Assembly (NCBI GenBank): GCA_017414585.1
Contig: JAFQLN010000182.1
Span: 1-6,970, forward strand
Reading direction: 5' to 3'
DNA length: 6,970 nt
Origin: Clostridia bacterium
GTDB lineage: Bacteria; Bacillota_A; Clostridia; Oscillospirales; CAG-272
Shown here: piece by piece, positions 1 to 6,227 of the stretch
Numbering within the stretch: the first letter of the stretch is position 1
Layout of the letters: every line of letters begins with the position of its first letter
Translations under genes and position numbers: made by a program
The notes under the pieces: generated by a model
Database searches by the model: none
Told to the model about the DNA's origin: nothing
What the model saw: the letters and a program-made list of their open reading frames with translations, nothing else

Positions 1-228
1 CCAGGGACAGCCGACGCGGAGAACGCAGTTGCCGATTGCGAGGGAGTACGCTTCATCGAATGCGAGCTTTCCCGCTGCGAGGTCTTCTTTGATCTGGTCG
101 GATGCATACCGGTCGATCAGCTTCTGACCATACAGTTTTGTACCGTCGCCGGTCAGATAGATTGAGTACGGCACCACCGGCTGTTTCTTATGTGCGATTG
201 CGTTTTTGACAGCTTCGTATCTGGTCAT
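1..228 (-). CDS. UroD-like superfamily protein, N-terminal 76 residues (3' end beyond window)
   Basis: The reading frame opens at ATG 228-226 and stays open to the window edge, giving 76 residues of a longer protein. A strong Shine-Dalgarno (GGAGG, 239-235) sits 6 nt upstream and fixes the start. The N-terminus reads MTRYEAVKNAIAHKKQPVVPY, the usual opening of uroporphyrinogen decarboxylase-like proteins (a 'T-R-x-x-V-x-x-A-[IL]-x-H-x-x-x-x-x-VPY' pattern). The IGN...PW stretch near residues 65-76 also fits this superfamily. The family is a TIM barrel that includes HemE and corrinoid/thiol methyltransferases such as MtaA, MtbA and CmuA; the catalytic part lies outside the window, so the reaction cannot be stated. 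It follows the propeller hydrolase gene after 100 nt with no convincing terminator, so co-transcription is likely. A TATAAA at 292-287 has no good -35 partner. The sequence is not a copy of the complete UroD-like protein at 5001-6098. No signal peptide is seen. Confidence 0.62.
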   Translation of the reverse strand, partial: MTRYEAVKNAIAHKKQPVVPYSIYLTGDGTKLYGQKLIDRYASDQIKEDLAAGKLAFDEAYSLAIGNCVLRVGCPW

Positions 229-328
229 GATAATCCTCCATGGTTTGTATCTGCGCAGATCGTGTAATTCGCCTGCGTCAGGTCTTTTTATATCTACCGG
301 TCAGCTGCTTCTGTACAGTCTGTATATG

Positions 329-1858
329 TCAGCCCTGTGCGGCAGAAATGACCTTCTTTAACACGGAGACAACAAGATCCACGTCCGCCTGCTCTGCGTT
401 CTCTCTTGCTTGCACCACTCTCGCCGCACTGACCGCGCTCTTGAGTTTCTTCCATGTCTCGCGGTTCAGATTTTCGTAGTTCATGATTTGCGCTTCATGC
501 AGAAGTCGGGCAAGTTCAGTCTTGTCCGCGCTGTTTTCCGCAAGATCGCGCACTGTCAGGGACACGGTACAGGAAGCCAGCACCTCCCCGAGCAGCGGCA
601 CACGCACGTTATAGGGCTGATGATTCTGATACGGGGACAGCCCGCTGATCGTCGTCGCGTTGTAGATCATAAACGGAATTCCGTCTTCAAGATAAAGCTG
701 TGAGCGTTCGTAATACTGCACTTTCTGCACGCCCTTTTCCCACGGAATCTCGTTTCTGAACGCCAGTCTGTTTTCGGAAAGCGCCCAGTTGTTTTCGTCC
801 GGACTTTCAAAAAGCGCATACGAGTACCCGTCGGTCACGCCCGTCCAGTTCCCCTTGGTCATGTCTTTCGCCAGCGCGTAATACTTGCCCGCATTGCGCC
901 AGACGTAGCAGTCCTCGACAGAAAAGCCTACCTTGGGATCGCGCATGATCGGTGCCTTTGACCGCTTGAACGGACCGAGCGGAGAATCGGAAATGCCGTA
1001 TCCCGTCGCGCAGATATTCTGTCCCTCGTACACACCGGCTGCCTTATAGATAGCATAGTAGAAATACGTGCCGTCTTCCCGCTTGATTTCGGTTACAGAG
1101 GGGTTCGAGGTAAATCCGCTTTCCCAGTCTCCCGCTGCAAGCGACAGTTCGCCGAGCAGGAATTTATCCATGATTGTCCACGGACCTGCGGGGCTGTCGG
1201 CATATGCCGCACCGACTCTGGAACGTCTGTGGCTCTTTTCCAGATCATCACGGCTGGTTCCTGTGAAATACAGGTAATACCTGCCGTCTTTTTTGCTTTT
1301 CATAATGGTGGGATTATGGAAGACATTGAGCCGAGCTTCCTCGCCTGACCAGTTCCATTTAACAGGTTCGGTGTGTGTTGTATTGCAGTAGCCGGCATCG
1401 AGTGCTTTTCCCTGATAGATATACGGCCCCTCCAGACGTGTCGCCACGGCATAACCGATCTCGGAAAAATATATCCAGTCGGGACTGAAGCTGATATGGG
1501 TATCCCATGCTGCAAACAGCATATAATACAGTCCGTCTGTATGCTTGACAACCGTTGCGCCCCAGACATTCGACCCGTCCAGCATAAAATAATTGTCATT
1601 TTTCGTCGTCTGCCGGAGTTTATTGAAATCCGAATAATCGCGGATCGACGCTTCGACGGTATATTCTCCGCCGGATGTAATCTTCATTTCCGCACGCCAT
1701 GTGCCGTCTTCGTTATTTTCGGCAACGCACCGTTTACACAAGTCACCGTTCAGGATAATTTCAACCTTGCGCAGTCCGAGATTTTCCGTTGTTCCGTAAA
1801 TGGAAATTATCCCGTCCTTTTCTTCGGCAGCGGTGATTTTTACGGAATACCGTTCCAT
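329..1858 (-). CDS. Five-bladed beta-propeller glycoside hydrolase (GH43/GH117-like) with Ig-like and FIVAR domains
   Basis: This 509-residue protein is a probable intracellular glycosidase. Residues about 1-80 resemble an Ig-like/beta-sandwich domain (KVEIILNG, GTWRAEMKI, GEYTVEASIRD). Residues about 90-430 have the repeated 'DG-x-YY-x-x-[YF]' and 'SP-x-GP[WF]' blade motifs of the GH43/GH62/GH117/GH32 propellers: HNPTI (181-185), DGRYYLYFTG (191-200), DSPAGPW (221-227), SNPSV (251-255), DSPLGPF (291-297), VEDCYVW (314-320). Acidic candidates for catalysis are E315 and D316, with E384 in YERSQLYLEDG as another; the usual GH43 Asp of the DP motif is Asn here (HNP, SNP), so exact family and substrate are uncertain. 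Residues about 447-507 form a helical FIVAR-like module (ending AEQADVDLVVSVLKKVI), more common in exported Gram-positive enzymes, yet the N-terminus MERYSVKITAAEEKDG shows no signal peptide. The start has a moderate site (AAGGA, 7 nt spacing) and lies 16 nt after the SGNH stop, so the two are translated from one mRNA. Confidence 0.75.
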   Translation of the reverse strand: MERYSVKITAAEEKDGIISIYGTTENLGLRKVEIILNGDLCKRCVAENNEDGTWRAEMKITSGGEYTVEASIRDYSDFNKLRQTTKNDNYFMLDGSNVWGATVVKHTDGLYYMLFAAWDTHISFSPDWIYFSEIGYAVATRLEGPYIYQGKALDAGYCNTTHTEPVKWNWSGEEARLNVFHNPTIMKSKKDGRYYLYFTGTSRDDLEKSHRRSRVGAAYADSPAGPWTIMDKFLLGELSLAAGDWESGFTSNPSVTEIKREDGTYFYYAIYKAAGVYEGQNICATGYGISDSPLGPFKRSKAPIMRDPKVGFSVEDCYVWRNAGKYYALAKDMTKGNWTGVTDGYSYALFESPDENNWALSENRLAFRNEIPWEKGVQKVQYYERSQLYLEDGIPFMIYNATTISGLSPYQNHQPYNVRVPLLGEVLASCTVSLTVRDLAENSADKTELARLLHEAQIMNYENLNRETWKKLKSAVSAARVVQARENAEQADVDLVVSVLKKVISAAQG

Positions 1859-1874
1859 GTATGTTTCCTTTCTG

Positions 1875-2498
1875 TCATTCAGCCGTGTACTTCCGCACGT
1901 TTTCCACCAGACAAGCCGAGAGAAGCTGGTATCCTTCGGGTTTCAGATGAACACCGTCCCCGGACAGAAGATCTCCGCCCTCTTTTGTGAGCGTATACAG
2001 GTCGATGGTGGGAAGGTTGTATTTTTCCGCCAGAGCCTTTACAACGCGGTTGCGCGCCTGTACCCGCTTGTCTCTGTCGGGATTTGCCACGTGTGTGGTC
2101 AGCAGAAGAACAACCGGTGTTCCTTCAAATTCGGACAGCAGAACACGGATCATCTGCTCGTAGTGCTGTGCATATTCCGTTTCATCATCCAGATGCCAGC
2201 CGTGCAGACCGTTGTTGAACAGCACTGCTTTCCGCTGTCCCTGCTGTACGGCGAACATATGGATGAGTTCCGGGAAGAACGGATTATCGAGAGCCTTGGA
2301 AGTTCCGAGTCCGTCAAAGTATATGGTATTCTCCGAAGCCGCTGTTGCCATCCGTCTTGCCGCACAGGAAATCGAATCCCCGATATAGAGTACGCGCGGT
2401 ACATCGGTCCTTTCCGTGTGTTCCCACCAGACATTGTCCCATTCGTATGTTTCACGTTCCCACTTGCGGGTTTCGGTTTCGTATGTAAATTCTCCCAT
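1875..2498 (-). CDS. SGNH/GDSL-family hydrolase (probable carbohydrate esterase)
   Basis: A 207-residue SGNH-fold hydrolase, the family of Ser-His-Asp esterases that often removes acetyl or other acyl groups from sugars. Block I is VLYIGDSIS with nucleophile S42 (G40-D41-S42). The oxyanion block is FNNGLHGWHL with N96/N97. Block V is SGDGVHLKPEGY with D181 and H184 as the other triad members. The block II Gly is plausibly in FDGLGTS (61-67). Length is normal for a single-domain SGNH enzyme and there is no signal peptide, so it should be cytosolic. Two in-frame ATGs exist at 2504 and 2498; the strong AGGAGG (2512-2507) is only 2 nt from the first but 8 nt from the second, so 2498 is chosen (the alternative adds Met-Thr). 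It lies 21 nt after the GH95 stop and 16 nt before the propeller gene. Esterification of the glycan cut by its neighbours is the likely context; the acyl group cannot be told from sequence. Confidence 0.85.
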   Translation of the reverse strand: MGEFTYETETRKWERETYEWDNVWWEHTERTDVPRVLYIGDSISCAARRMATAASENTIYFDGLGTSKALDNPFFPELIHMFAVQQGQRKAVLFNNGLHGWHLDDETEYAQHYEQMIRVLLSEFEGTPVVLLLTTHVANPDRDKRVQARNRVVKALAEKYNLPTIDLYTLTKEGGDLLSGDGVHLKPEGYQLLSACLVENVRKYTAE

Positions 2499-2512
2499 AG
2501 TCATTTCCTCCT
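2499..2512 (-). promoter_or_regulatory. Ribosome binding site of the SGNH hydrolase gene
   Basis: AGGAGG (2512-2507) lies inside the 21-nt gap after the GH95 stop. It is 2 nt from an ATG at 2504 and 8 nt from an in-frame ATG at 2498; only the second has normal spacing, so it is taken as the start. Confidence 0.75.
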
Positions 2513-2519
2513 GTCAGAT

Positions 2520-4796
2520 TCAATATTCGTTTACTTCTGTCATGCCGGCGTCCTGATCCCACGCAATGTCAACGGTCTTGCCGCCGCGTGCGCGAAGTCC
2601 CTTCACCGAGCCTTTTCGCCATGCTTTCGGCAGTGCAGGCAGGATTTTCAGCGTTCCGTCCGGTCTGGTCTGGAGCAGCATTTCCGCAATGCCGGCGCAC
2701 GCACCGTAGTTGCCGTCGATCTGGAACGGCGGATGTGCGTCGAACAGATTCAGGTACGTCCCGCCGCCGCGTCTTGATTTGGACGGATCCTGCTGCGGAT
2801 TGCGTCCCTCCACGGTGCGGAGCTGATTGTCGAGCAGTTTGAGAGCACGGTCTCCGTCTTCCAGTCTTGCCCACGTATTGATGCGCCACCCCATTGCCCA
2901 GCCGGTACTTTCGTCTCCGCGGCGGTTGAGCGTTGTCCGACAGGCTTCTGCGAGCTGCGGCGTATCTTCCGGCGTAATCAGTCGTGCCGGGTGCAGAGCG
3001 TAGAGATGCGATATATGGCGGTGATGGATATCCGATTCTGTCGGATTTTCCGCCCATTCGAGCAGTTCACCGTCTTTTCCGATGCTCAGCGGCTTGAGCC
3101 TCGGCAGGACTTTTTCCAGTTCGGCTGTAAACGGATCGTTCAGTCCGAGCACGCGGTCTGCCTCCGTGCAGATTTCAAAGACGTCCCGGATGATCGCCTG
3201 CGTCATGGCTGTCGTTGCGGACACAAAGCAGCTCGCTCCGTCTTCTGTCTGGAAAGTGTTTTCCGGTGAGGTGGAAGGAGCCATCATCAGTGTTCCGTCG
3301 TGATCTTCCGACAGCGATGCATAATAGAACTGCGCCGCTTTTTTCAGAATCGCCCAGCCGGTATTCCGGAGCCAATCTCCGTCCTGCGTAAATTCGTAAT
3401 ATTCCCACACATGGCGCATGAACCATCCGGATGCAAGCGGCCAGAAGCAAAAAGCAAAGCCCTTTCTATGTGCGCCGGCCGGTGTGGTCATTCGCCAGAT
3501 ATCCGTATTGTGATGAACGGTGAAGCCGGGTACGCCATAGTAATCCCGGGCAGTCCGTTCACCGCTGACGGCAAGTTCTCCGATCATGGAAAGCAGCGGT
3601 TCATAACATTCCGGCAGATTCGTCATGAGCGTCGGCCAGTAGTTCATCTGTGTGTTGATGTTGACGGTATAGTTTGAACTCCACGGCGGAACAAGGTGGT
3701 CGTTCCAGATTCCCTGCAGATTTGTCGCCTGCGTTCCTTCGCGGGATGCGGCGATGGTGAGATATCTGCCGTAGTTGAAATACAGCGCGTACAGGGCAAG
3801 GTCTTCCCCGCCGTTTTCGTGTGCGTAAAGACGCTCGTCCGTCGGCATCAGCTTTTCGTCCCCGCCGCCGAGATCGAGAGAGACCCGTTCGTAAAGGGCA
3901 GCATGATCCGCGATATGCGCCGCTTTCAGCTCGTCGAAGGACTTCCCTGCCGCACGATCCAGTTCTGCCACGCAAGGCTCGGCATACGGCTTTCCTTCCA
4001 GAACGGGATGTTTGTCCCACCCGTTGAAGCTGGTTCGCACATTGAACAAAAGCGTTGCGCTGTTCGCACGTTCTACCCGCACACCGCCGCGCCGCACGCT
4101 CCGTCCGCCTTCGAGACAGACACGCGCTTCTGCGTAATAACCGATGCCCTTGTCTTCGTCCGCTGTGCCGTACCGGATAACGCCGCGTTCTTCATTGTAC
4201 GCTTCAAACTGCCGTTCAGCGATCGGACAGTTTCCGGTGACGGATGCGGATGTATGGGTTATCTCCGACACAGCTTTCAGCGCAGGGGTGAGCGACATGG
4301 AAAACGTCAGCGCGCCGGGACGGTCGGCAGTCATGCGCATCACCATCACCTGATCGGGAAAGGAGACGAACATTTCCCGCGTATAGTGCACCCCGCAGCA
4401 GTCGTATTCGACGATATGTATGCCTGTCGAGATATCCAGCTCCCGTCGGTAGTTTTCAACGGCGTCGGAATGCTCCATATCCAGACGCAGTTCCCCCAGT
4501 GGCAGGTACATCTGCGACCATAGATTCGTAAATTCCCGTTCCAGTAAAGACTGCGCTTCAAGATACCGGCGTTCCAGTGCCAGATCCCGTGCCTTGCGGT
4601 AAATTTCCGCACCGTTCGGATTTTCGTAATATCCCGGCTTGCCGCTCCAGAGCGTATCTTCGTTGAGGGCAATCCGCTCATGCTGTGCGCCGCCGTAAAC
4701 CATGGCTCCGATCCGTCCGTTGCCGAGCGGCATAGCTTCATTCCATGATACAGCGCTTTGCCTGTACCACAGGACGTTTGTTCCGGTGTTGTTCAT
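2520..4796 (-). CDS. GH95 family alpha-L-fucosidase
   Basis: A 758-residue glycoside hydrolase of family 95, an inverting enzyme class that removes terminal alpha-1,2-linked L-fucose (some members act on L-galactose) from glycans such as 2'-fucosyllactose-type or xyloglucan structures. Family signatures are clear: the opening [28 protein letters not shown] (residues 9-36), LNEDTLWSG (44-52), NLQGIWND (359-366), [13 protein letters not shown] (375-387), HHNTDIWR (428-435), PSTSPEN (507-513), [12 protein letters not shown] (592-603) and FQIDGNYG (691-698). By analogy with the characterised bifidobacterial enzyme AfcA, N379/N381, E512 and D694 are the expected catalytic-site residues. The C-terminal beta-domain is short, only about 60 residues after GNYG. 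The frame is open to 4988, but ATG 4796 is chosen because AGGAGGG lies 6 nt upstream, homology starts 8 residues in, and the longer version would run through the promoter. No signal peptide, so probably cytosolic. First gene of the operon with the SGNH and propeller hydrolases. Confidence 0.93.
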   Translation of the reverse strand: MNNTGTNVLWYRQSAVSWNEAMPLGNGRIGAMVYGGAQHERIALNEDTLWSGKPGYYENPNGAEIYRKARDLALERRYLEAQSLLEREFTNLWSQMYLPLGELRLDMEHSDAVENYRRELDISTGIHIVEYDCCGVHYTREMFVSFPDQVMVMRMTADRPGALTFSMSLTPALKAVSEITHTSASVTGNCPIAERQFEAYNEERGVIRYGTADEDKGIGYYAEARVCLEGGRSVRRGGVRVERANSATLLFNVRTSFNGWDKHPVLEGKPYAEPCVAELDRAAGKSFDELKAAHIADHAALYERVSLDLGGGDEKLMPTDERLYAHENGGEDLALYALYFNYGRYLTIAASREGTQATNLQGIWNDHLVPPWSSNYTVNINTQMNYWPTLMTNLPECYEPLLSMIGELAVSGERTARDYYGVPGFTVHHNTDIWRMTTPAGAHRKGFAFCFWPLASGWFMRHVWEYYEFTQDGDWLRNTGWAILKKAAQFYYASLSEDHDGTLMMAPSTSPENTFQTEDGASCFVSATTAMTQAIIRDVFEICTEADRVLGLNDPFTAELEKVLPRLKPLSIGKDGELLEWAENPTESDIHHRHISHLYALHPARLITPEDTPQLAEACRTTLNRRGDESTGWAMGWRINTWARLEDGDRALKLLDNQLRTVEGRNPQQDPSKSRRGGGTYLNLFDAHPPFQIDGNYGACAGIAEMLLQTRPDGTLKILPALPKAWRKGSVKGLRARGGKTVDIAWDQDAGMTEVNEY

Positions 4797-4809
4797 CGTT
4801 TTCCCTCCT
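4797..4809 (-). promoter_or_regulatory. Ribosome binding site that sets the GH95 start
   Basis: On the minus strand AGGAGGG (4809-4803) is followed by a 6-nt spacer and ATG 4796. This near-consensus site decides the start against in-frame ATGs further upstream, none of which has a comparable site. Confidence 0.85.
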
Positions 4810-4847
4810 GAATTTTCGTTCATACGGTGTGTTTCTTCATTTTGTTC

Positions 4848-4877
4848 ATTATACACCATGTTCCCATTTATGTACAA
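4848..4877 (-). promoter_or_regulatory. Sigma-A-type promoter for the GH95 operon
   Basis: On the minus strand there is a -35 TTGTAC (4877-4872), an 18-bp spacer and a perfect -10 TATAAT (4853-4848). Transcription would start near 4841, leaving a leader of about 45 nt before the GH95 ATG that contains the AGGAGGG site. A TGTACA palindrome (4876-4871) overlaps the -35 and a second one lies 34 bp upstream, so an operator here is plausible. This is the best promoter I can see in the window. Confidence 0.7.
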
Positions 4878-4900
4878 TACTTCTTTTAAAATTCGATAGA

Positions 4901-4914
4901 TTTTTGTACAAAAA
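4901..4914. promoter_or_regulatory. 14-bp perfect palindrome (TTTTTGTACAAAAA), possible operator
   Basis: A perfect inverted repeat centred on GTAC lies just upstream of the GH95 promoter -35. Its TGTACA core is repeated at 4871-4876, overlapping the -35, with centres 34 bp apart, close to three helical turns. A dimeric regulator could bind both. The same DNA also supplies the T-tract after the upstream hairpin, so part of the symmetry could be incidental. Confidence 0.35.
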
Positions 4915-4960
4915 AACAGGGGTGTGCCGCATTTACATTGAAAAGTGTAATTTGCAGCAC
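4910..4960 (-). terminator. Hairpin plus U-tract after the UroD-like gene, possible terminator
   Basis: In the minus-strand RNA GUGCUGCA (4960-4953) pairs with UGCGGCAC (4931-4924) over 8 bp including one U-G pair. A small internal loop follows, then an inner 5-bp stem (UUACA/UGUAA) closed by an 8-nt loop. Seven U residues (4916-4910) come next, but 7 nt after the stem base rather than directly. The wobble pair works only on this strand (the plus strand would have C-A), which supports an RNA role for the minus-strand transcript. It starts 40 nt after the stop of the UroD-like gene and sits before the next promoter, so termination is the natural reading; the spacing makes it imperfect. Confidence 0.5.
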
Positions 4961-5000
4961 GCTCATAACAGTTTTTATTTCCATCCAAAGCTGCACGGGC

Positions 5001-6098
5001 TCAGCGCCATGCCAGCTTATCCGAGTAATCGAGGTAATACTTGATGCTTTCACCCGGCACATTCCACGGGATATGGTTGCCGATGCACATGAAGTAACCG
5101 CCGCATTCCTTACCGGTTTCAACCATGCGTTCAACCATCTTCCGGATGTCGTCCTTGGTACCGTAGGTGAGAATCCGGTTGTCGCCTTCGCCGCCGAGGA
5201 GCATATTCGGGTACTTCTTCGCCATCGCTTTGAAATCGCAGTACGGTTCGGTGAAAAGCCCCGTGGAGCCGCAGCGCATCAGGTCGTCAATATAGACGTC
5301 AGCCTTACCGTCGGCAACGGAATACGGACGAATGCCCTTTTCGCGGAGCATACCCCAGTATTCTTCATATCGCGGGAAGACGTACTTATTCATCCACTCC
5401 GGCGAGCAGACCGCACCGTTTGTCATGGCAATGTCGTCATGGCAGGAACAGAAATTGACGGGCAGCTTCGCAAAAGACCGGAACACACGGCGGTTGATTT
5501 CCGCGAATTCTTCCATGACAGGTTCAAATTCGTCATCGAGGCAGGTTGCAAGGAACATTTCCCAGCCGAAGGTCAGCATGGGCCACATGATCATGGTATT
5601 GTAGAAACCGCAGCTCGCTGTAGAAAATTCCGGTGCTTTTTCCCATTCAGCGGGATAGCATCTTCTGTATGCCTCAAAAAGCGCCTTTTCATCGCGGTAG
5701 TCTCTGGCTTCCACAACGAATCTCCAGTCAGAGAAGTCGTGCTGAAGGGGATGGAACGCAAAGACATCTTCCGGCGTCTTGAAATACTTTTCACCGTGCT
5801 CGAATGTTGCCGTTTCTCCCGCACCCCAGCGAACCGTATGCTTTTCGGAATTGGAACTCTTCCCTTCTCTGCCCATTGTCGGTCTCGGAATGGGAGCGTT
5901 GGATGCCGGAATGCCTAAATTGAGCATCGGATACAGCTCTGCCATACGGAGACGGCAGTCACGCGGTCTTTCATAATAGTCGATTCCGGTCAGGTAAGTT
6001 TCAGCATCGGGATTTGACCACCATTCATTGTGCAGAATCCGCTTGCCTCCCTGACCGATCATGGTCATATATCTTTCTTTTTCTTTCGCTGAAACCAT
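5001..6098 (-). CDS. UroD-like superfamily protein (uroporphyrinogen decarboxylase/corrinoid methyltransferase fold), function unknown
   Basis: A 365-residue soluble protein of the UroD TIM-barrel superfamily, normal in length. Visible family features: the CHDDIAMTNGAVCSPEWM segment (219-236; 'DD...G...SPE' motif), YVFPRYEEYW (239-248), the ADGKADVYIDDLMRCGSTGL region (262-281), LLGGEGDNRILTYGT (300-314) and the C-terminal GGYFMCIGNHIPWNVPGESIKYYLD (333-357). The His-x-Cys that binds zinc in MtaA/MtbA-type methyltransferases is missing (YSVADG at 259-264), there is no Cys in the GGEGD strand, and the N-terminal arginine motif of HemE is absent. It is therefore probably neither HemE nor a canonical zinc methyltransferase. 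ATG 6098 is chosen over 6119 because GGAGG (6111-6107) lies 8 nt upstream of it, while 6119 has none. No corrinoid protein is adjacent. The gene follows the surface-protein terminator and precedes the fucosidase operon; its own promoter is not obvious. Confidence 0.8.
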   Translation of the reverse strand: MVSAKEKERYMTMIGQGGKRILHNEWWSNPDAETYLTGIDYYERPRDCRLRMAELYPMLNLGIPASNAPIPRPTMGREGKSSNSEKHTVRWGAGETATFEHGEKYFKTPEDVFAFHPLQHDFSDWRFVVEARDYRDEKALFEAYRRCYPAEWEKAPEFSTASCGFYNTMIMWPMLTFGWEMFLATCLDDEFEPVMEEFAEINRRVFRSFAKLPVNFCSCHDDIAMTNGAVCSPEWMNKYVFPRYEEYWGMLREKGIRPYSVADGKADVYIDDLMRCGSTGLFTEPYCDFKAMAKKYPNMLLGGEGDNRILTYGTKDDIRKMVERMVETGKECGGYFMCIGNHIPWNVPGESIKYYLDYSDKLAWR

Positions 6099-6111
6099 TT
6101 CGATTACCTCC
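6099..6111 (-). promoter_or_regulatory. Ribosome binding site that sets the UroD-like start
   Basis: GGAGG (6111-6107) with an 8-nt spacer precedes ATG 6098. The upstream in-frame ATG at 6119 has no purine-rich site before it and would place this site inside the coding region. Confidence 0.8.
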
Positions 6112-6141
6112 AGTTTCATTCAAAAGTCATGGATGCGTAAG

Positions 6142-6184
6142 CAGAAAACAGGCTGTCCCGCTTTCCAGAACAACCTGTCTTCTG
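6142..6184 (-). terminator. Long hairpin after the surface-protein gene, probable terminator
   Basis: The two arms (6184-6167 and 6159-6142) can form 18 consecutive base pairs in minus-strand RNA, including four G-U pairs, around a 7-nt loop (GGAAAGC). The distal arm carries UUUU after the GC-rich inner stem (ACAGG/CCUGU), so the inner 12 bp plus U-tract looks like a Rho-independent terminator while the outer pairs extend it. The G-U pairs become A-C mismatches on the opposite strand, which points to a minus-strand RNA structure. It begins 43 nt after the surface-protein stop and ends 43 nt before the UroD-like start. Confidence 0.65.
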
Positions 6185-6227
6185 TTAAAGGAGAATGATG
6201 AAAAAGCTGTCTGTATTTGAGACGAAC

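Noticed and set aside
249..260. 12-bp palindrome ATCTGCGCAGAT in the gap before the left-hand UroD-like gene
   Set aside because: It would form a hairpin without a loop or U-tract and has no partner site; too little to call an operator or terminator.
272..289. Short CCTG-CGT-CAGG hairpin followed by T residues on the plus strand
   Set aside because: The stem is only about 5 bp and there is no plus-strand gene for it to terminate.
1800..2777. 325-residue plus-strand open frame
   Set aside because: It is antisense to the conserved SGNH motifs and the GH95 C-terminus, has no ribosome binding site and shows no recognisable domain; it comes from the codon bias of the real genes.
3696..4523. 275-residue plus-strand open frame inside the GH95 gene
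   Set aside because: Antisense shadow of well-conserved GH95 sequence with no start signal.
4797..4988. N-terminal extension of the GH95 protein by 64 residues
   Set aside because: It would be coded by the promoter and hairpin region, lacks family similarity, and the strong ribosome binding site is just before 4796.
4938..5918. 326-residue plus-strand open frame
   Set aside because: It runs opposite the UroD-like gene, whose frame has clear family motifs; the translation is Arg/His/Cys-rich and unlike a known protein.
6099..6119. Seven-residue longer start (MKLEVIE) for the UroD-like protein
   Set aside because: No ribosome binding site precedes 6119, and GGAGG at 6107-6111 would be inside the coding region.
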